The notes beneath the pieces were generated by a model. It made no database searches. It was not told the DNA's origin and was given only the letters and a program-made list of their open reading frames with translations. DNA of 64,000 bases from Thauera sedimentorum (lineage in GTDB: Bacteria; Pseudomonadota; Gammaproteobacteria; Burkholderiales; Rhodocyclaceae), in the NCBI RefSeq assembly GCF_014489115.1, contig NZ_JACTAH010000002.1:558001-622000 (forward strand), read 5' to 3'. The position numbers and the translations under genes were made by a program. Position 1 is the first letter of the stretch; every line of letters starts with the position of its first letter. Shown piece by piece: positions 36,760-45,795 of the stretch.

Positions 36760-36839
36760 GGGGAGGGTTCTCGTTGTTGTTGTCGGGGGGGCGCGGCCGC
36801 GGAGCCGGACGGTGGATGCTACACCGACGCGGCGCGGCG

Positions 36840-36911
36840 GTAGGAGCGGGCTTGCCCGCGATGCGGCCTGCGCGAAAATGAACACCGCATCGCGGCCAAG
36901 GCCGCTCCTAC
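36840..36911. repeat. Dispersed palindromic repeat, supplies the DUF6279 stop
   Basis: Arms GTAGGAGCGGGCTTGCCCGC and GCGGCCAAGGCCGCTCCTAC; the left arm is a variant. Read on the minus strand, the right arm's GTAGGAG contains the TAG stop (36908-36910) of the neighbouring lipoprotein gene. Confidence 0.92.
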
Positions 36912-37774
36912 GCGGGGACGGAGCTTGGTGTGCAGACCAGGCGCTCGAACTGGCCGGCCAGTTCCGCCAGTTCCTCAAGCAGATGAGCACGCTGACGCGC
37001 GCTGGCGCCGTTGGTCAGATCGGCGAGCAGGGCGAGCGTCTGCGCACGGTTGTGCGCCACCCGGGCGCGATAGTCCGCCGGCCAGCGCTGCTCGGGCGTG
37101 CGCAGCAGCCCCTCCAGCTCGCGCTCGAAGGCCGCCGGCGCGCTGCGCGCATCGAGGGCGCCGAGCAGGCTTTGCTGCCAGGCGATGCGCTGTGCCAGCC
37201 AGTCCTCGCCGGTCGGCGCGAGCGCGTCGTTCCACTGCGCGATGCGCGCGCGCTGCGGCTCGTCGAGCGGACCGAACCAGCGCCGCAGGCGCTTCTCCAT
37301 GCGTTCGATGCGCCGCTCGCGCAACTCTGCGGCGCTGCCTTCGAGGAACTCCTCGCGCGTCTCGGCATTGCGGCGCTCGAAGGCCGCAGCCAGCTCGGCA
37401 CGCTGGACATCGTCGAGCGAGGCGAACAGGGCCGCCGCCTCCGGCGTCAGCGTCCGCATCAGCTCGTCCCACAGGCCCTCGCCACGGCGCACGAAGGCAT
37501 CCAGCGTCGCGGCCGACACCGGCCCGGCCTGCACGGCAAGCCCCAGGTCGCGCAGCAGGCGGGCGTAGTCCGGCAGGTGGGCGCGGCAGTGCCAGTCCAG
37601 CAGGCCGGTGAGCCGGCGGTCCAGTTCGCTGCGCTGCGCCGGCTGCAGGGTGACGTAGTCGCGCAGGTACCAGGGGATCAGCCAGTCGAGCTGGCCGTAG
37701 GTGAAGCGCAGCCCGCAGCCGGCCAGCACGGCAACGGCAATGCAGGGGAGCAGGAGGCGGCGGAGCGGGCGCAT
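36908..37774 (-). CDS. DUF6279-like lipoprotein
   Basis: 288 residues with lipobox LAGC (MRPLRRLLLPCIAVAVLAGC). The next residues, GLRFTYGQLDWLIPWYLRDYVTL, are the characteristic start of this lipoprotein family (x-Y-x-x-L-D-W-x-x-x-W), followed by an all-helical charged domain. Function unknown; outer-membrane anchored by inference. The stop codon is inside a palindromic repeat arm, so the C-terminus (..LVCTPSSVPA) may be altered from the ancestral one. It is 64 bp downstream of apbE on the same strand. Confidence 0.85.
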   Translation of the reverse strand: MRPLRRLLLPCIAVAVLAGCGLRFTYGQLDWLIPWYLRDYVTLQPAQRSELDRRLTGLLDWHCRAHLPDYARLLRDLGLAVQAGPVSAATLDAFVRRGEGLWDELMRTLTPEAAALFASLDDVQRAELAAAFERRNAETREEFLEGSAAELRERRIERMEKRLRRWFGPLDEPQRARIAQWNDALAPTGEDWLAQRIAWQQSLLGALDARSAPAAFERELEGLLRTPEQRWPADYRARVAHNRAQTLALLADLTNGASARQRAHLLEELAELAGQFERLVCTPSSVPA

Positions 37775-37838
37775 GCGCTTGAGAGCGCGCCGCCGCGGAC
37801 AAAGTTCTGGCCCCCGGTCGCCGGCCGGGGACGCTCGC

Positions 37839-38894
37839 TCAGTCGACCACCGCGTCGGCCTGGCTGCCCGGCACCCATTGCAGGCGCGCGCGCAGGGCGC
37901 GGGTGACTTCCACCCGGCCGTCGGCGGCCACCCGCAGGGCGTGGTCGATGCCGAAACGGCGGGTGTAATCGCGCCAGTCGTCGCCGGCGATGAAGGCCGG
38001 CTTGCTGGGGCCGTCGGACAGGGTGCCGGCCTTGGGGCGCGGGGTCACCAGGATGGTCAGCGCCTGGGTGCCGCGCGCCGGATGCCCGGTACGCGGGTCG
38101 AGCAGGTGGATGTAGCGCTCGCCGTCGATTTCGAAGTAGCGCTGGTAGTCGCCCGAGGTGCCGACCGCCTCGCCGTCGTAGAGCGGCAGGGTGGCGAGCG
38201 GGCGCGGTTCGCGCGGGTGCTGGATGCCGATGCGCCAGGGCTGCTCGCCCTTGGCGCCCAGGGCGATGACGTTGCCGCCGATGTTCACCAGCGCGTTGGC
38301 GATGCCCATCTCGCGCAGGATGGCCGCGGCGCGGTCGAGCGCGTAGCCCTTGGCGTAGCCGCCGAGGTCGATCTGCACCATGGGATTGCGCGAGGACACG
38401 GTACGTCCGTCGATGACGAGATCGGCCATGCGCGGAGCCGCGTCGATCACCGCCTGTAGCTCGGCGGGGTCGGGCACCACCGGGGCGAACTCGTCCTTGT
38501 GGAAGCCCCACAGCGCGATCAGGCGGCCGAGCGCGGGGTCGAAGAGTTCGTCGCCGGTGGCCGCCATCGCCTGCGCATCGCGCAGCAGGCTGGCGAGCTC
38601 CTCGGACACCTCCATGCTCTCGCCGCGGGCCAGGGCCTCGTTCAGGCGGGTGAGTTCGGAGGGCTGCCAGGCGTGGTAGGCGGCGTGCAGGCGGTCGAAC
38701 TCGCGCAGCACTGCGTCCATCACGCGGCGCGCCTCGGCCGGGTCGTCGCCGTATACCGACACGTCCACCCGGGTGCCGAACACATAGGCTTCCTGGCGAT
38801 GCACCTCGTTGCGCGCGCAGCCGCCGAGCGCCAGCGCGCAGACGAACAGCAACAGCGCCGCGCGCAGGCGGCGCCACGGGGCCAGCAGGGTCAT
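37839..38894 (-). CDS. apbE: FAD:protein FMN transferase ApbE
   Basis: 351 residues; a lipoprotein signal with LGGC lipobox (LLLFVCALALGGC) sends it to the periplasm. ApbE features: EAYVFGTRVDVSVYG near the N-terminus, the VQIDLGGYAKGYALDRAA segment (about 195-212), NIGGNVIALG, and a C-terminal metal-binding TLSDGPSKPAFIAG (Asp/Thr ligand region; the usual A-DAxSTA is altered to LSDGPSKPAF). It attaches FMN to threonine of flavoproteins such as NqrB/C or RnfG. Its start overlaps gshB by 4 bp (ATGA), so it is translationally coupled to glutathione synthesis genes, an unusual partner. Confidence 0.92.
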   Translation of the reverse strand: MTLLAPWRRLRAALLLFVCALALGGCARNEVHRQEAYVFGTRVDVSVYGDDPAEARRVMDAVLREFDRLHAAYHAWQPSELTRLNEALARGESMEVSEELASLLRDAQAMAATGDELFDPALGRLIALWGFHKDEFAPVVPDPAELQAVIDAAPRMADLVIDGRTVSSRNPMVQIDLGGYAKGYALDRAAAILREMGIANALVNIGGNVIALGAKGEQPWRIGIQHPREPRPLATLPLYDGEAVGTSGDYQRYFEIDGERYIHLLDPRTGHPARGTQALTILVTPRPKAGTLSDGPSKPAFIAGDDWRDYTRRFGIDHALRVAADGRVEVTRALRARLQWVPGSQADAVVD

Positions 38895-39844
38895 GCGCAG
38901 GCCTCTTCCAGCTTGTCGACGAACAGCGCCGGCACGTCGAAGCCGGTCTGCGCGGTGATCTCGACGAAGCAGGTGGGGCTGGTGACGTTGACCTCGGTGA
39001 GGTGGCCGCCGATCACGTCCAGGCCCACGACCATCAGCCCGCGCGCCCACAGCACCGGGGCGAGCGTCCCGGCGATCTCGCGTTCGCGCTCGGTGAGCGG
39101 CATCGCCACCCCGCGCCCGCCGGCGGCCAGGTTGCCGCGCGTCTCGCCGGCCTTGGGGATGCGCGCCAGGGCATAGGGCACGACCTCGCCGCCGATGATC
39201 AGCACCCGCTTGTCGCCTTCGCTGATGGCCGGCAGGTAGCGCTGGGCCATGATGGTGCGCGCCCCCTCGTGGGTGAGGGTCTCGAGGATGACGTTGCGGT
39301 TGGGGTCGTCCGCGCGCACCCGGAAGATCTGGCTGCCGCCCATGCCGTCGAGCGGCTTCAGGACCACGTCGCCCAGTTCGTCGATGAAGGCGTTGATCTC
39401 GGCCGCATCGCGCGCCACCAGGGTGGTGGCGGTGAACTGCGCGAACTCGGTGATCGCCAGCTTCTCGGAATGGTCGCGGATCGCCCGCGGTTCGTTGAAC
39501 ACCCGCGCGCCGTGCGCGGCGGCGCGCTCCAGCAGCCAGGTGGCGGTGACGTACTCGAAATCGAAGGGCGGGTCCTGGCGCATCACCACCACGTCGAACT
39601 CGTGCAGGGCGACGCTCGCCCAGTCGCCGGCCTGGTACCAGTGCTGCTCGCCGGCTTGCGGGACGATGCGCAAGGCACGGGCATGCACCCGCGCATCGCG
39701 CCAGGCCAGCGCCTCGCGCTGGATGGTCCAGATCTCGTGGCCGCGGGCGGCGGCCGCGCGCATCATGGCGATGCTGGAATCCTTGTAGGGCTTCAGCGCG
39801 GCGAGCGGGTCGAGGATGAAGGCCAGGCGCAGGCTCTTGCTCAT
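38891..39844 (-). CDS. gshB: Glutathione synthetase GshB
   Basis: 317 residues, ATP-grasp enzyme adding glycine to gamma-glutamylcysteine. Conserved segments: FILDPLAALKPYKDSSIAMMRAA (N-terminal prokaryotic GSH synthase signature), RQDPPFDFEYVTATWLLE, NEPRAIRDHSEKL, LKPLDGMGGSQIFR (ATP-binding) and the metal and substrate end DVIGGHLTEVNVTSPTCFVEI. Normal length. It lies 4 bp after gshA and overlaps apbE by 4 bp, so gshA-gshB-apbE form one operon. Cytoplasmic. Confidence 0.97.
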   Translation of the reverse strand: MSKSLRLAFILDPLAALKPYKDSSIAMMRAAAARGHEIWTIQREALAWRDARVHARALRIVPQAGEQHWYQAGDWASVALHEFDVVVMRQDPPFDFEYVTATWLLERAAAHGARVFNEPRAIRDHSEKLAITEFAQFTATTLVARDAAEINAFIDELGDVVLKPLDGMGGSQIFRVRADDPNRNVILETLTHEGARTIMAQRYLPAISEGDKRVLIIGGEVVPYALARIPKAGETRGNLAAGGRGVAMPLTEREREIAGTLAPVLWARGLMVVGLDVIGGHLTEVNVTSPTCFVEITAQTGFDVPALFVDKLEEACA

Positions 39845-39848
39845 GGCC

Positions 39849-41156
39849 TCAACCCAGCGCCGCCAGTTCGACGATATCGGCGGCCGGCGCGGTCTCCTCG
39901 ATCTCCACCGAGGCGGCGAGCAGCGCCAGGCGCGCCACCACGCCGTAGGCGTAGAAGCGGTTGGGCGGCGCATCCGGGCCCTGGGCGGTATCGGGCAGCG
40001 TGCAGCAGGTCTCGAAGGCCAGCGGCTTGAAGTGCATGCCCGGGGCGTTGAGGTTCTCGTCGCGCCCGCGCTCGGTGTGCACCCGGTAGAAACCGCCCAC
40101 CACGTAGTGGTCCATCATGTAGACGACCGGCTCGGCGACCGCGCCTTCCACGGTCTCGAAGGTGTGCACGCCTTCCTGGATGATCACTTCGTGCACCTCC
40201 AGGCCTTCCTTGACCACCGCCATCTTGTTGCGCTGGCGGCGGTTGAGGCCGACCACCTCGGAGGCGTCCTTGACCGTCATCACGCCCATGCCGTAGGTGC
40301 CGGCATCGGCCTTGACCACCACGAAAGGTTCGTCGGTGACGCCGTATTCCTTGTACTTGTCGCGGATGCGGGTGAGCAGCGCATCCACCTGCGCAGCTAG
40401 GCATTCCTCGCCGGTGCGCTCCTGGAAGTTGATCTGCCCGCACACACCGAACTCGGGGTTGATGCGCCAGGGGTCGATGCCGATGGCGGTGGCGAACTCG
40501 CGCGCCACGCGGTCATAGCACTCGGCGTGCTTCGACTTGCGGCGCGCATGCCAGCCGGCGTGCAGCGGCGGGATCAGCCACTGGTCTTCCAGGCCCTGCA
40601 GCACCGCCGGCACGCCGCCGGACAGGTCGTTGTTGAGCAGTACCGCGCAGGGGTCGAAACCGTCCAGGCCTAGGCGCCCGCCCTTGCGCTGCAGGGGCTC
40701 CAGGGTGAGCGTGGCGCCGTTGGCCAGTTCCAGCACGGTGGGCTCGGCGATGTCCGGCAGCAGCGAGCCGATGCGCACGTTGAGCCCGGTCAGCCGCAGG
40801 ATGGACACCAGCTTGGCGACGTTCTGCAGGTAGAACTGGTTGCGGGTGTGGTTTTCGGGGATCAGCAGCAGGCTGCGCGCGTCCGGGCAGATGCGCTCGA
40901 TGGCCGACTGCGCCGCCTGCACGCACAGCGGCATGAAGGCGTCGTTGAGATTGTTGAAGCCGCCGGGGAAGAGGTTGAGGTCCACCGGCGCGAGCTTGAA
41001 GCCGCTGTTGCGCAGGTCGGTGGAGCCGTAGAAGGGCGGCAGGTGGTCCTGCCACTGCACGCGCATCCACTGCTCGATGTCGGTGGCCTTGTCGAGGAAG
41101 GTCTTTTCCAGCTCCAGGAGGGGGCCGGTCAGTGCGGTGGTGAGATGGGGAACCAT
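39849..41156 (-). CDS. gshA: Glutamate-cysteine ligase GshA (betaproteobacterial type)
   Basis: 435 residues from ATG 41154-41156. This is the TIGR02049-type GshA found in betaproteobacteria, not the E. coli type: it has FYGSTDLRNSGFKLAPVDLNLFPGGFNNL (about 40-68), LLIPENHTRNQFYLQN and an ATP-grasp-like VVVKADAGTYGMGVMTV followed by IIQEGV. It makes gamma-glutamylcysteine, the first step of glutathione synthesis, and leads the operon gshA-gshB-apbE. The 88-bp gap upstream to the methyltransferase gene must contain the promoter. Confidence 0.95.
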   Translation of the reverse strand: MVPHLTTALTGPLLELEKTFLDKATDIEQWMRVQWQDHLPPFYGSTDLRNSGFKLAPVDLNLFPGGFNNLNDAFMPLCVQAAQSAIERICPDARSLLLIPENHTRNQFYLQNVAKLVSILRLTGLNVRIGSLLPDIAEPTVLELANGATLTLEPLQRKGGRLGLDGFDPCAVLLNNDLSGGVPAVLQGLEDQWLIPPLHAGWHARRKSKHAECYDRVAREFATAIGIDPWRINPEFGVCGQINFQERTGEECLAAQVDALLTRIRDKYKEYGVTDEPFVVVKADAGTYGMGVMTVKDASEVVGLNRRQRNKMAVVKEGLEVHEVIIQEGVHTFETVEGAVAEPVVYMMDHYVVGGFYRVHTERGRDENLNAPGMHFKPLAFETCCTLPDTAQGPDAPPNRFYAYGVVARLALLAASVEIEETAPAADIVELAALG

Positions 41157-41244
41157 GGAGGCTGCTCTCGGGAAGGACGCCGCGGGCGGGTGCACTGCGA
41201 CAATTGTTTTCGGCGAATGTTACACCAAGGCCCCGCGGCCACTT

Positions 41245-42489
41245 TCACCCCTTTTCGGGCAGGAAGCGGCGGAACTCCTCGGGCAGCGGCGCATTCGCCA
41301 GGCTGCGCTGGGTGAACAGGAAGCGGCCGTCGCACACAAAGCCGAGATCGGCCCAGTCCACCGCGTTGAGCGCGTCGCGGAAGGCGGCCAGGTCGATGTC
41401 GGCGCGATGCGGGAAGACCGCCAGCACGGCGCCGTCGTAGTGTGGACAGTCATGCACGAAGAACGGTGCCGGACGCCGCGTCTTGCCGTTCACATAGACC
41501 CGCGGGCGGGCGCTCTGATGATAGCCGCGCCCCCAGTGCCACCAGTTGCGCTCGTCGAATCTCTGCACCTTGCGCGCGATCAGGCGTGCCTTGTGCGGCA
41601 GCAGGACCGGCGGCGGCGGATCGTCCGGCGCCACCCAGATCATCCGCCGGGTCTCGCCGCTGGCCACGGTGGCCGAGCAGACGAAGTCGCGGTTGCCGTG
41701 CACCGGGTCGGCATACAGGTCGTCCGCGCCGGACACCGCCCCCACCTTGACCATGGCCACGTCGCCCAGGTGCAAGGGGTAGTCGCCGCGGGCGAACATC
41801 AGGTGGCCGCCGGCCTCGACGAAGTGGCGCTCCTGCCAGGGTGGCGCGGCCAGCAGGGCCGCCAGGTCGTCACCGACACCCAGTTCGGCCACCTGCATCG
41901 AGCGCTCGACGCGGCCCTTCTCGAAGCGCCAGATCAGGCAGTTGGGGATGGCACCGTCGAACACCCGCGCGTCGCCCAGCTCGATGGCGTGGGTGATGCT
42001 GCCCGCTTCGTACAGCAGCCGGTTCAGGCGCACCGCGGAGGTGGCCTTGAGGAAGTCGCGCGGGGTGATGAAGATCAGCTCGCCGCCCGGGGCGAGGTGG
42101 CGCAGACACTTCTCGATGAAGAACAGGTAGAGATTGGAGCGTCCGTCGAAATGCGCCGAGGCGAGCCGCCGGCGGGTCTGCGGCAGGATGTCCTGGAAAC
42201 GCACATAGGGCGGGTTGCCGATGATGGTGTCGAACTTCTCGCTGTCCGGGTAGGCGAAGAAGTCCATGTTGAGCGCACCCGGCGGGCAATGCGCGGCGTC
42301 CATCTCGATGCCCACCGCGCCCGGCAGCCGGCGCAGGAAGGCACCGTCGCCGCAGGACGGCTCCAGCACCCGGCCGGCGCGCCGGCGCAGCGCGAGCATG
42401 GCGCGCACCACCGCGTCCGGGGTGAACACCTGGCCGAAGGTGGCGACATCCTTCGGGCCGAGGCCGGGCGGTGCGGAGGGTACGGTCAT
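41245..42489 (-). CDS. Adenine-specific (N6) methyltransferase, solitary
   Basis: 414 residues. Motif X/I region QVFTPDAVVRAML and VLEPSCGDGAFLRRL (AdoMet-binding), acidic IEMDAA, and catalytic motif IV IIGNPPYVRFQD, the NPPY signature of gamma-class N6-adenine methyltransferases (Eco57I-like fold). The C-terminal ~200 residues may be target recognition (WHWGRGYHQSARPRVYVNGKT). No restriction endonuclease or specificity gene is adjacent, and base composition matches the chromosome. It could be an orphan epigenetic methyltransferase, or modify RNA or protein; not decided by sequence. Confidence 0.85.
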   Translation of the reverse strand: MTVPSAPPGLGPKDVATFGQVFTPDAVVRAMLALRRRAGRVLEPSCGDGAFLRRLPGAVGIEMDAAHCPPGALNMDFFAYPDSEKFDTIIGNPPYVRFQDILPQTRRRLASAHFDGRSNLYLFFIEKCLRHLAPGGELIFITPRDFLKATSAVRLNRLLYEAGSITHAIELGDARVFDGAIPNCLIWRFEKGRVERSMQVAELGVGDDLAALLAAPPWQERHFVEAGGHLMFARGDYPLHLGDVAMVKVGAVSGADDLYADPVHGNRDFVCSATVASGETRRMIWVAPDDPPPPVLLPHKARLIARKVQRFDERNWWHWGRGYHQSARPRVYVNGKTRRPAPFFVHDCPHYDGAVLAVFPHRADIDLAAFRDALNAVDWADLGFVCDGRFLFTQRSLANAPLPEEFRRFLPEKG

Positions 42490-42568
42490 CGGCGGACGGG
42501 ATTGGACAAGCAGGCGCAGGAGCGCGGAAGATATGCCCCTTTCCCCCACCACACAAGCCCGCCCCCTC

Positions 42569-42997
42569 ATGGCCCGCATCCACATCGACCTGCCCGAGCA
42601 CTTCGCCTTCGCCACCGAGATCCAGCTCTACCTGAGCCACATGAACTACGGCGGCCACCTCGACAACGCCCTGCTGCTCACCGTGGTCTCGGAAGCCCGG
42701 GTGCGCTGGCTCAAGTCCATGGGCTACGGCGAGCTGGACGTCGAGGGCCTGGGCATCATCGTTGCGGACGCCGCGCTGCAGTACAAGTCGGAAGCCTTCC
42801 ACGGCGAAACCATGCGGGTGGAGATGGCCGCGCGCGAGTTCGGCAAGTACGGCTGCGACCTGGTGTGGCGCATGAGCGAGCGCGACAGCGGCCGCGAGGT
42901 GGCGCGCGGCAAGACCGGCATCGTGTTCTTCGACTACGGTGCGCGCAAGGTGGCCGGCGTGCCGGACGGCTTCCGCAGGCGCTTCCCGGAAGCCTGA
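42569..42997 (+). CDS. Hotdog-fold acyl-CoA thioesterase
   Basis: 142 residues, YbgC/4HBT-like hotdog protein. The N-terminal pattern EIQLYLSHMNYGGHLDNALLLTVVSEARVRWL has the conserved helix with the catalytic-position Asp (HLDN) and Glu, and the C-terminus has ARGKTGIVFFDYGARKVAGVP. These enzymes hydrolyse acyl-CoA esters; the substrate is unknown. The ATG 42569 immediately precedes the family start; there is no strong Shine-Dalgarno. The gene is divergent from the methyltransferase and 47 bp upstream of trhP. Confidence 0.88.
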   Translation: MARIHIDLPEHFAFATEIQLYLSHMNYGGHLDNALLLTVVSEARVRWLKSMGYGELDVEGLGIIVADAALQYKSEAFHGETMRVEMAAREFGKYGCDLVWRMSERDSGREVARGKTGIVFFDYGARKVAGVPDGFRRRFPEA

Positions 42998-43044
42998 AGC
43001 CGTGGGCGCGGTAGAATCGCGCCCCCTGCCCCCGCCCTTCCCCC

Positions 43045-44430
43045 ATGAAACGCCCGGAACTACTCGCCCCCGCCGGCTCGCTGGCCATGATGCGCACCGC
43101 CTTCGCCTTTGGCGCGGACGCGGTGTATGCCGGCCAGCCGCGCTACTCGCTGCGCGTGCGCAACAACGACTTCGGGCGGCTGGACACCCTGGCCGCCGGT
43201 ATCCGCGAGGCCCACGCCGCGGGCAAGGCCTTCTACCTGGTCAGCAACATCGTCCCGCACAACGCCAAGCTGCGCACCTACCTGCAGGACATGGAAGAGG
43301 TGGTGGCGCTGGCGCCCGACGCGCTGATCATGGCCGACCCCGGGCTGATCATGATGGTGCGCGAGCGCTGGCCCGAGCTGCCGGTGCATCTGTCGGTGCA
43401 GGCCAACACCACCAACTGGGCATCGGTGCGCTTCTGGCAGTCGGTGGGGGTGAAACGCATCATCCTGTCGCGCGAACTGTCGCTCGACGAGGTGGCCGAA
43501 ATCCGCGACGCCTGCCCGGACATGGAGCTTGAGGTCTTCGTGCACGGCGCGCTGTGCATCGCCTATTCCGGACGCTGCCTGCTCTCCGGCTACTTCAACC
43601 ACCGCGACCCCAACCAGGGCAGCTGCACCAATTCCTGCCGCTGGGACTACAAGCTGCATGAAGCGGATGAGAACGCCGCCGGCGACGTGCACGCCTGCGG
43701 CGGCGCGCCGCTCGGCAATCCCACCGACTTCGGCACCGTCGGCACCGCCACCCGCAGCGGCGCGGCGCTGGGCGGCGGGCCGCGCCACCTGGGCGGCAGC
43801 AAGGTATGGCTGCTGGAAGAAGGCAGCCGGCCGGGCGAGCTGATGCCGGCCGAAGAGGACGAACACGGCACCTACATCCTCAACTCGCGCGACCTGCGCG
43901 CCATCGAGCACGTCCAGCGGCTGGTGGAGATCGGCGTCGATTCACTGAAGATCGAAGGCCGCACCAAGAGTCCCTACTACGTGGCGCGCACCGCCCAGGC
44001 CTACCGCCGCGCGATCGACGACGCGCTCGCCGGCCGCGCCTTCGATCCCACGCTGCTCGGCGAACTCGAAGGCCTGGCCAACCGTGGCTACACCGACGGC
44101 TTCTACCAGCGCCACCACACCCCGGACCACCAGAACTACCTGCGCGGCCATTCGGAGTCCGGGCGCAGCCTGTATGTGGGCGACCTGGCGGGCTTCGACG
44201 CGGCACGCGGACGCATCGAGATCGAGGCCAGGAACGCCTTCGGCCGTGGCGACCGGCTGGAATTCGTACAGCCCGGCGGCAATGTCGAAACCGTGGTCGA
44301 CCGTCTCGAGGACGCCAACGGCAACCCCATCGAACGCCTGCCCGGCAGCGGCCACCGCGCCTGGCTGGCCCTGCCCGCCGGCGTCGACCCGGCCGCGCCC
44401 TGCTTCATCGCCCGTTTTCTGGCACCCTAA
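43045..44430 (+). CDS. trhP: U32 peptidase-family tRNA hydroxylation protein TrhP (YegQ)
   Basis: 461 residues, full length for YegQ. Signatures: LAPAGSLAMMRTAFAFGADAVYAG, VQANTTNWASVRFWQSVG, and the U32 family signature EVFVHGALCIAYSGRC followed by Cys residues in GSCTNSCRWDY that bind an iron-sulfur cluster in relatives; C-terminal barrel domain with ..EFVQPGGNVETVVDRLED. TrhP hydroxylates uridine 34 of certain tRNAs using prephenate-derived chemistry. Cytoplasmic. Start follows CCCTTCCCCC, no clear Shine-Dalgarno. The next gene, trmA, is also a tRNA modification enzyme. Confidence 0.93.
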   Translation: MKRPELLAPAGSLAMMRTAFAFGADAVYAGQPRYSLRVRNNDFGRLDTLAAGIREAHAAGKAFYLVSNIVPHNAKLRTYLQDMEEVVALAPDALIMADPGLIMMVRERWPELPVHLSVQANTTNWASVRFWQSVGVKRIILSRELSLDEVAEIRDACPDMELEVFVHGALCIAYSGRCLLSGYFNHRDPNQGSCTNSCRWDYKLHEADENAAGDVHACGGAPLGNPTDFGTVGTATRSGAALGGGPRHLGGSKVWLLEEGSRPGELMPAEEDEHGTYILNSRDLRAIEHVQRLVEIGVDSLKIEGRTKSPYYVARTAQAYRRAIDDALAGRAFDPTLLGELEGLANRGYTDGFYQRHHTPDHQNYLRGHSESGRSLYVGDLAGFDAARGRIEIEARNAFGRGDRLEFVQPGGNVETVVDRLEDANGNPIERLPGSGHRAWLALPAGVDPAAPCFIARFLAP

Positions 44431-44462
44431 TGCGACACTGGTAAAGCCCGTATTTGCAGGTT

Positions 44463-44627
44463 CCTTCCCCTTCAAGGGGAAGGACAGGATGGGGATGGGT
44501 TTTCTGCAGATGCTTCAGAGCTCACCCCATCCCGGCCCGGAAGTGCTGGCCCTGCATGGCCAGCCCGTTCGTTCGGCGCGGAGCCCTGCTCCGCGAAACC
44601 CCGCTCTCACCCCCTTGAAGGGGAGGG
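44463..44627. repeat. Intergenic palindromic repeat, CCTTCCCCTT type
   Basis: It starts with a perfect hairpin CCTTCCCCTT-C-AAGGGGAAGG, then GGATGGGGATGGG. Its complement-like ACCCCATCCC follows 50 bp later, and CCCCCTTGAAGGGGAGGG ends the element. The overall mirrored arrangement suggests a compound repeat of the class found between genes in many proteobacteria. It fills most of the trhP-trmA gap (44431-44696). Confidence 0.65.
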
Positions 44628-44696
44628 CGCTTCGTTGTTCCACTTTAGGTGCTCCGCCGCGTAACCCGCTTCGGTGGAAGCCGCCGTCCATCACCC

Positions 44697-45794
44697 ATGC
44701 CCCTGCCCATCTTCGACCCCGCCCACTACGACGCCCAGCTCGCCGACAAGCTCGCCCGCTTCAAGGCCGACTTCGCCCCGCTCGGCTTGCCCGAGCCGGA
44801 AGTGTTCAGCTCCCCGCCGCTCCACTACCGCATGCGCGCCGAGTTCCGCCTGTGGCACCACGGCGGACGAGTCGACTACGCGATGTTCGACGCCGACAAC
44901 CCCAAGCAGCCCATCCTGCTCGACGACTTCCCGCCGGCCGCCGAGCCGATCGCGCGCGCCATGCCGCGCCTGCGCGAGGCGCTGATCGCCAGCGAGGAAC
45001 TCAAACGGCGCATCTTCCAGGTCGAGTTCCTCGCCACGCTCTCCGGCGAGCTGATGGTGAGCCTGGTCTACCACCGCAAGCTGGGCCCGGAATGGGAAAC
45101 CGCCGCGCGCGAACTGGCCGCCGCACTGGGCGCGCAGATCATCGGCCGCAGCCGCGGGCAGAAGATCGTGCTGGAGCGCGACTGGCTGCTGGAAGAATTC
45201 GAACTCGACGGCCGCCGGCTGCGCTACCAGCAGGTCGAAGGCAGCTTCACCCAGCCCAATGGCGAAGTGAACCGCAAGATGCTGGGCTGGGCGCGCGCTC
45301 AGGCCGCAGATGCGGGCGGCGACCTGCTGGAGCTCTACTGCGGCAACGGCAACTTCACCATCGCGCTGGCGCCGCTGTTCGGGCGGGTGCTGGCCACCGA
45401 GCTGTCGAAATCCTCTGTGCGCGCGGCGCTCTACAACATCGAGGCCAACGGTGCCGACAACATCACCATGGTGCGCATGGCCAGCGAGGAACTGTCCGAC
45501 GCCATGGCCGGCGGGCGCGAGTACCGTCGCATGGCGGGCGTGGACCTGGCCGGCTACCGCTTCTCCACGCTGTTCGTGGACCCGCCGCGCAGCGGCCTGG
45601 ACCCGGCCACCGTGGCGCTCGCCGCCGGCTTCGAGCGCATCCTCTACATCTCCTGCAACCCGCTCACGCTGCGCGACAACGCGCAAGCGCTTGCCGCCAC
45701 CCACCGCATCGCCGCCGCCGCGGTGTTCGACCAGTTCCCCTACACCCACCACCTGGAGTGCGGGCTGCTGCTCACGCGCCGCGCCGCGGCCTGA
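44697..45794 (+). CDS. trmA: tRNA (uracil-5-)-methyltransferase TrmA
   Basis: 365 residues, the length of E. coli TrmA. N-terminal substrate segment YRMRAEFRLWHHG, FTQPN (about 185-189), AdoMet-binding ELYCGNGNFTIAL, VDPPRSGLD and the catalytic Cys in ISCNP. It methylates U54 to form m5U (ribothymidine) in the T-loop of tRNA. The ATG 44697 gives the family N-terminus MPLPIFDPAHYDAQL. Same strand as trhP, separated by the repeat element. It converges with the diguanylate cyclase gene, 1 bp between stop codons. Confidence 0.95.
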   Translation: MPLPIFDPAHYDAQLADKLARFKADFAPLGLPEPEVFSSPPLHYRMRAEFRLWHHGGRVDYAMFDADNPKQPILLDDFPPAAEPIARAMPRLREALIASEELKRRIFQVEFLATLSGELMVSLVYHRKLGPEWETAARELAAALGAQIIGRSRGQKIVLERDWLLEEFELDGRRLRYQQVEGSFTQPNGEVNRKMLGWARAQAADAGGDLLELYCGNGNFTIALAPLFGRVLATELSKSSVRAALYNIEANGADNITMVRMASEELSDAMAGGREYRRMAGVDLAGYRFSTLFVDPPRSGLDPATVALAAGFERILYISCNPLTLRDNAQALAATHRIAAAAVFDQFPYTHHLECGLLLTRRAAA

Positions 45795-45795
45795 C

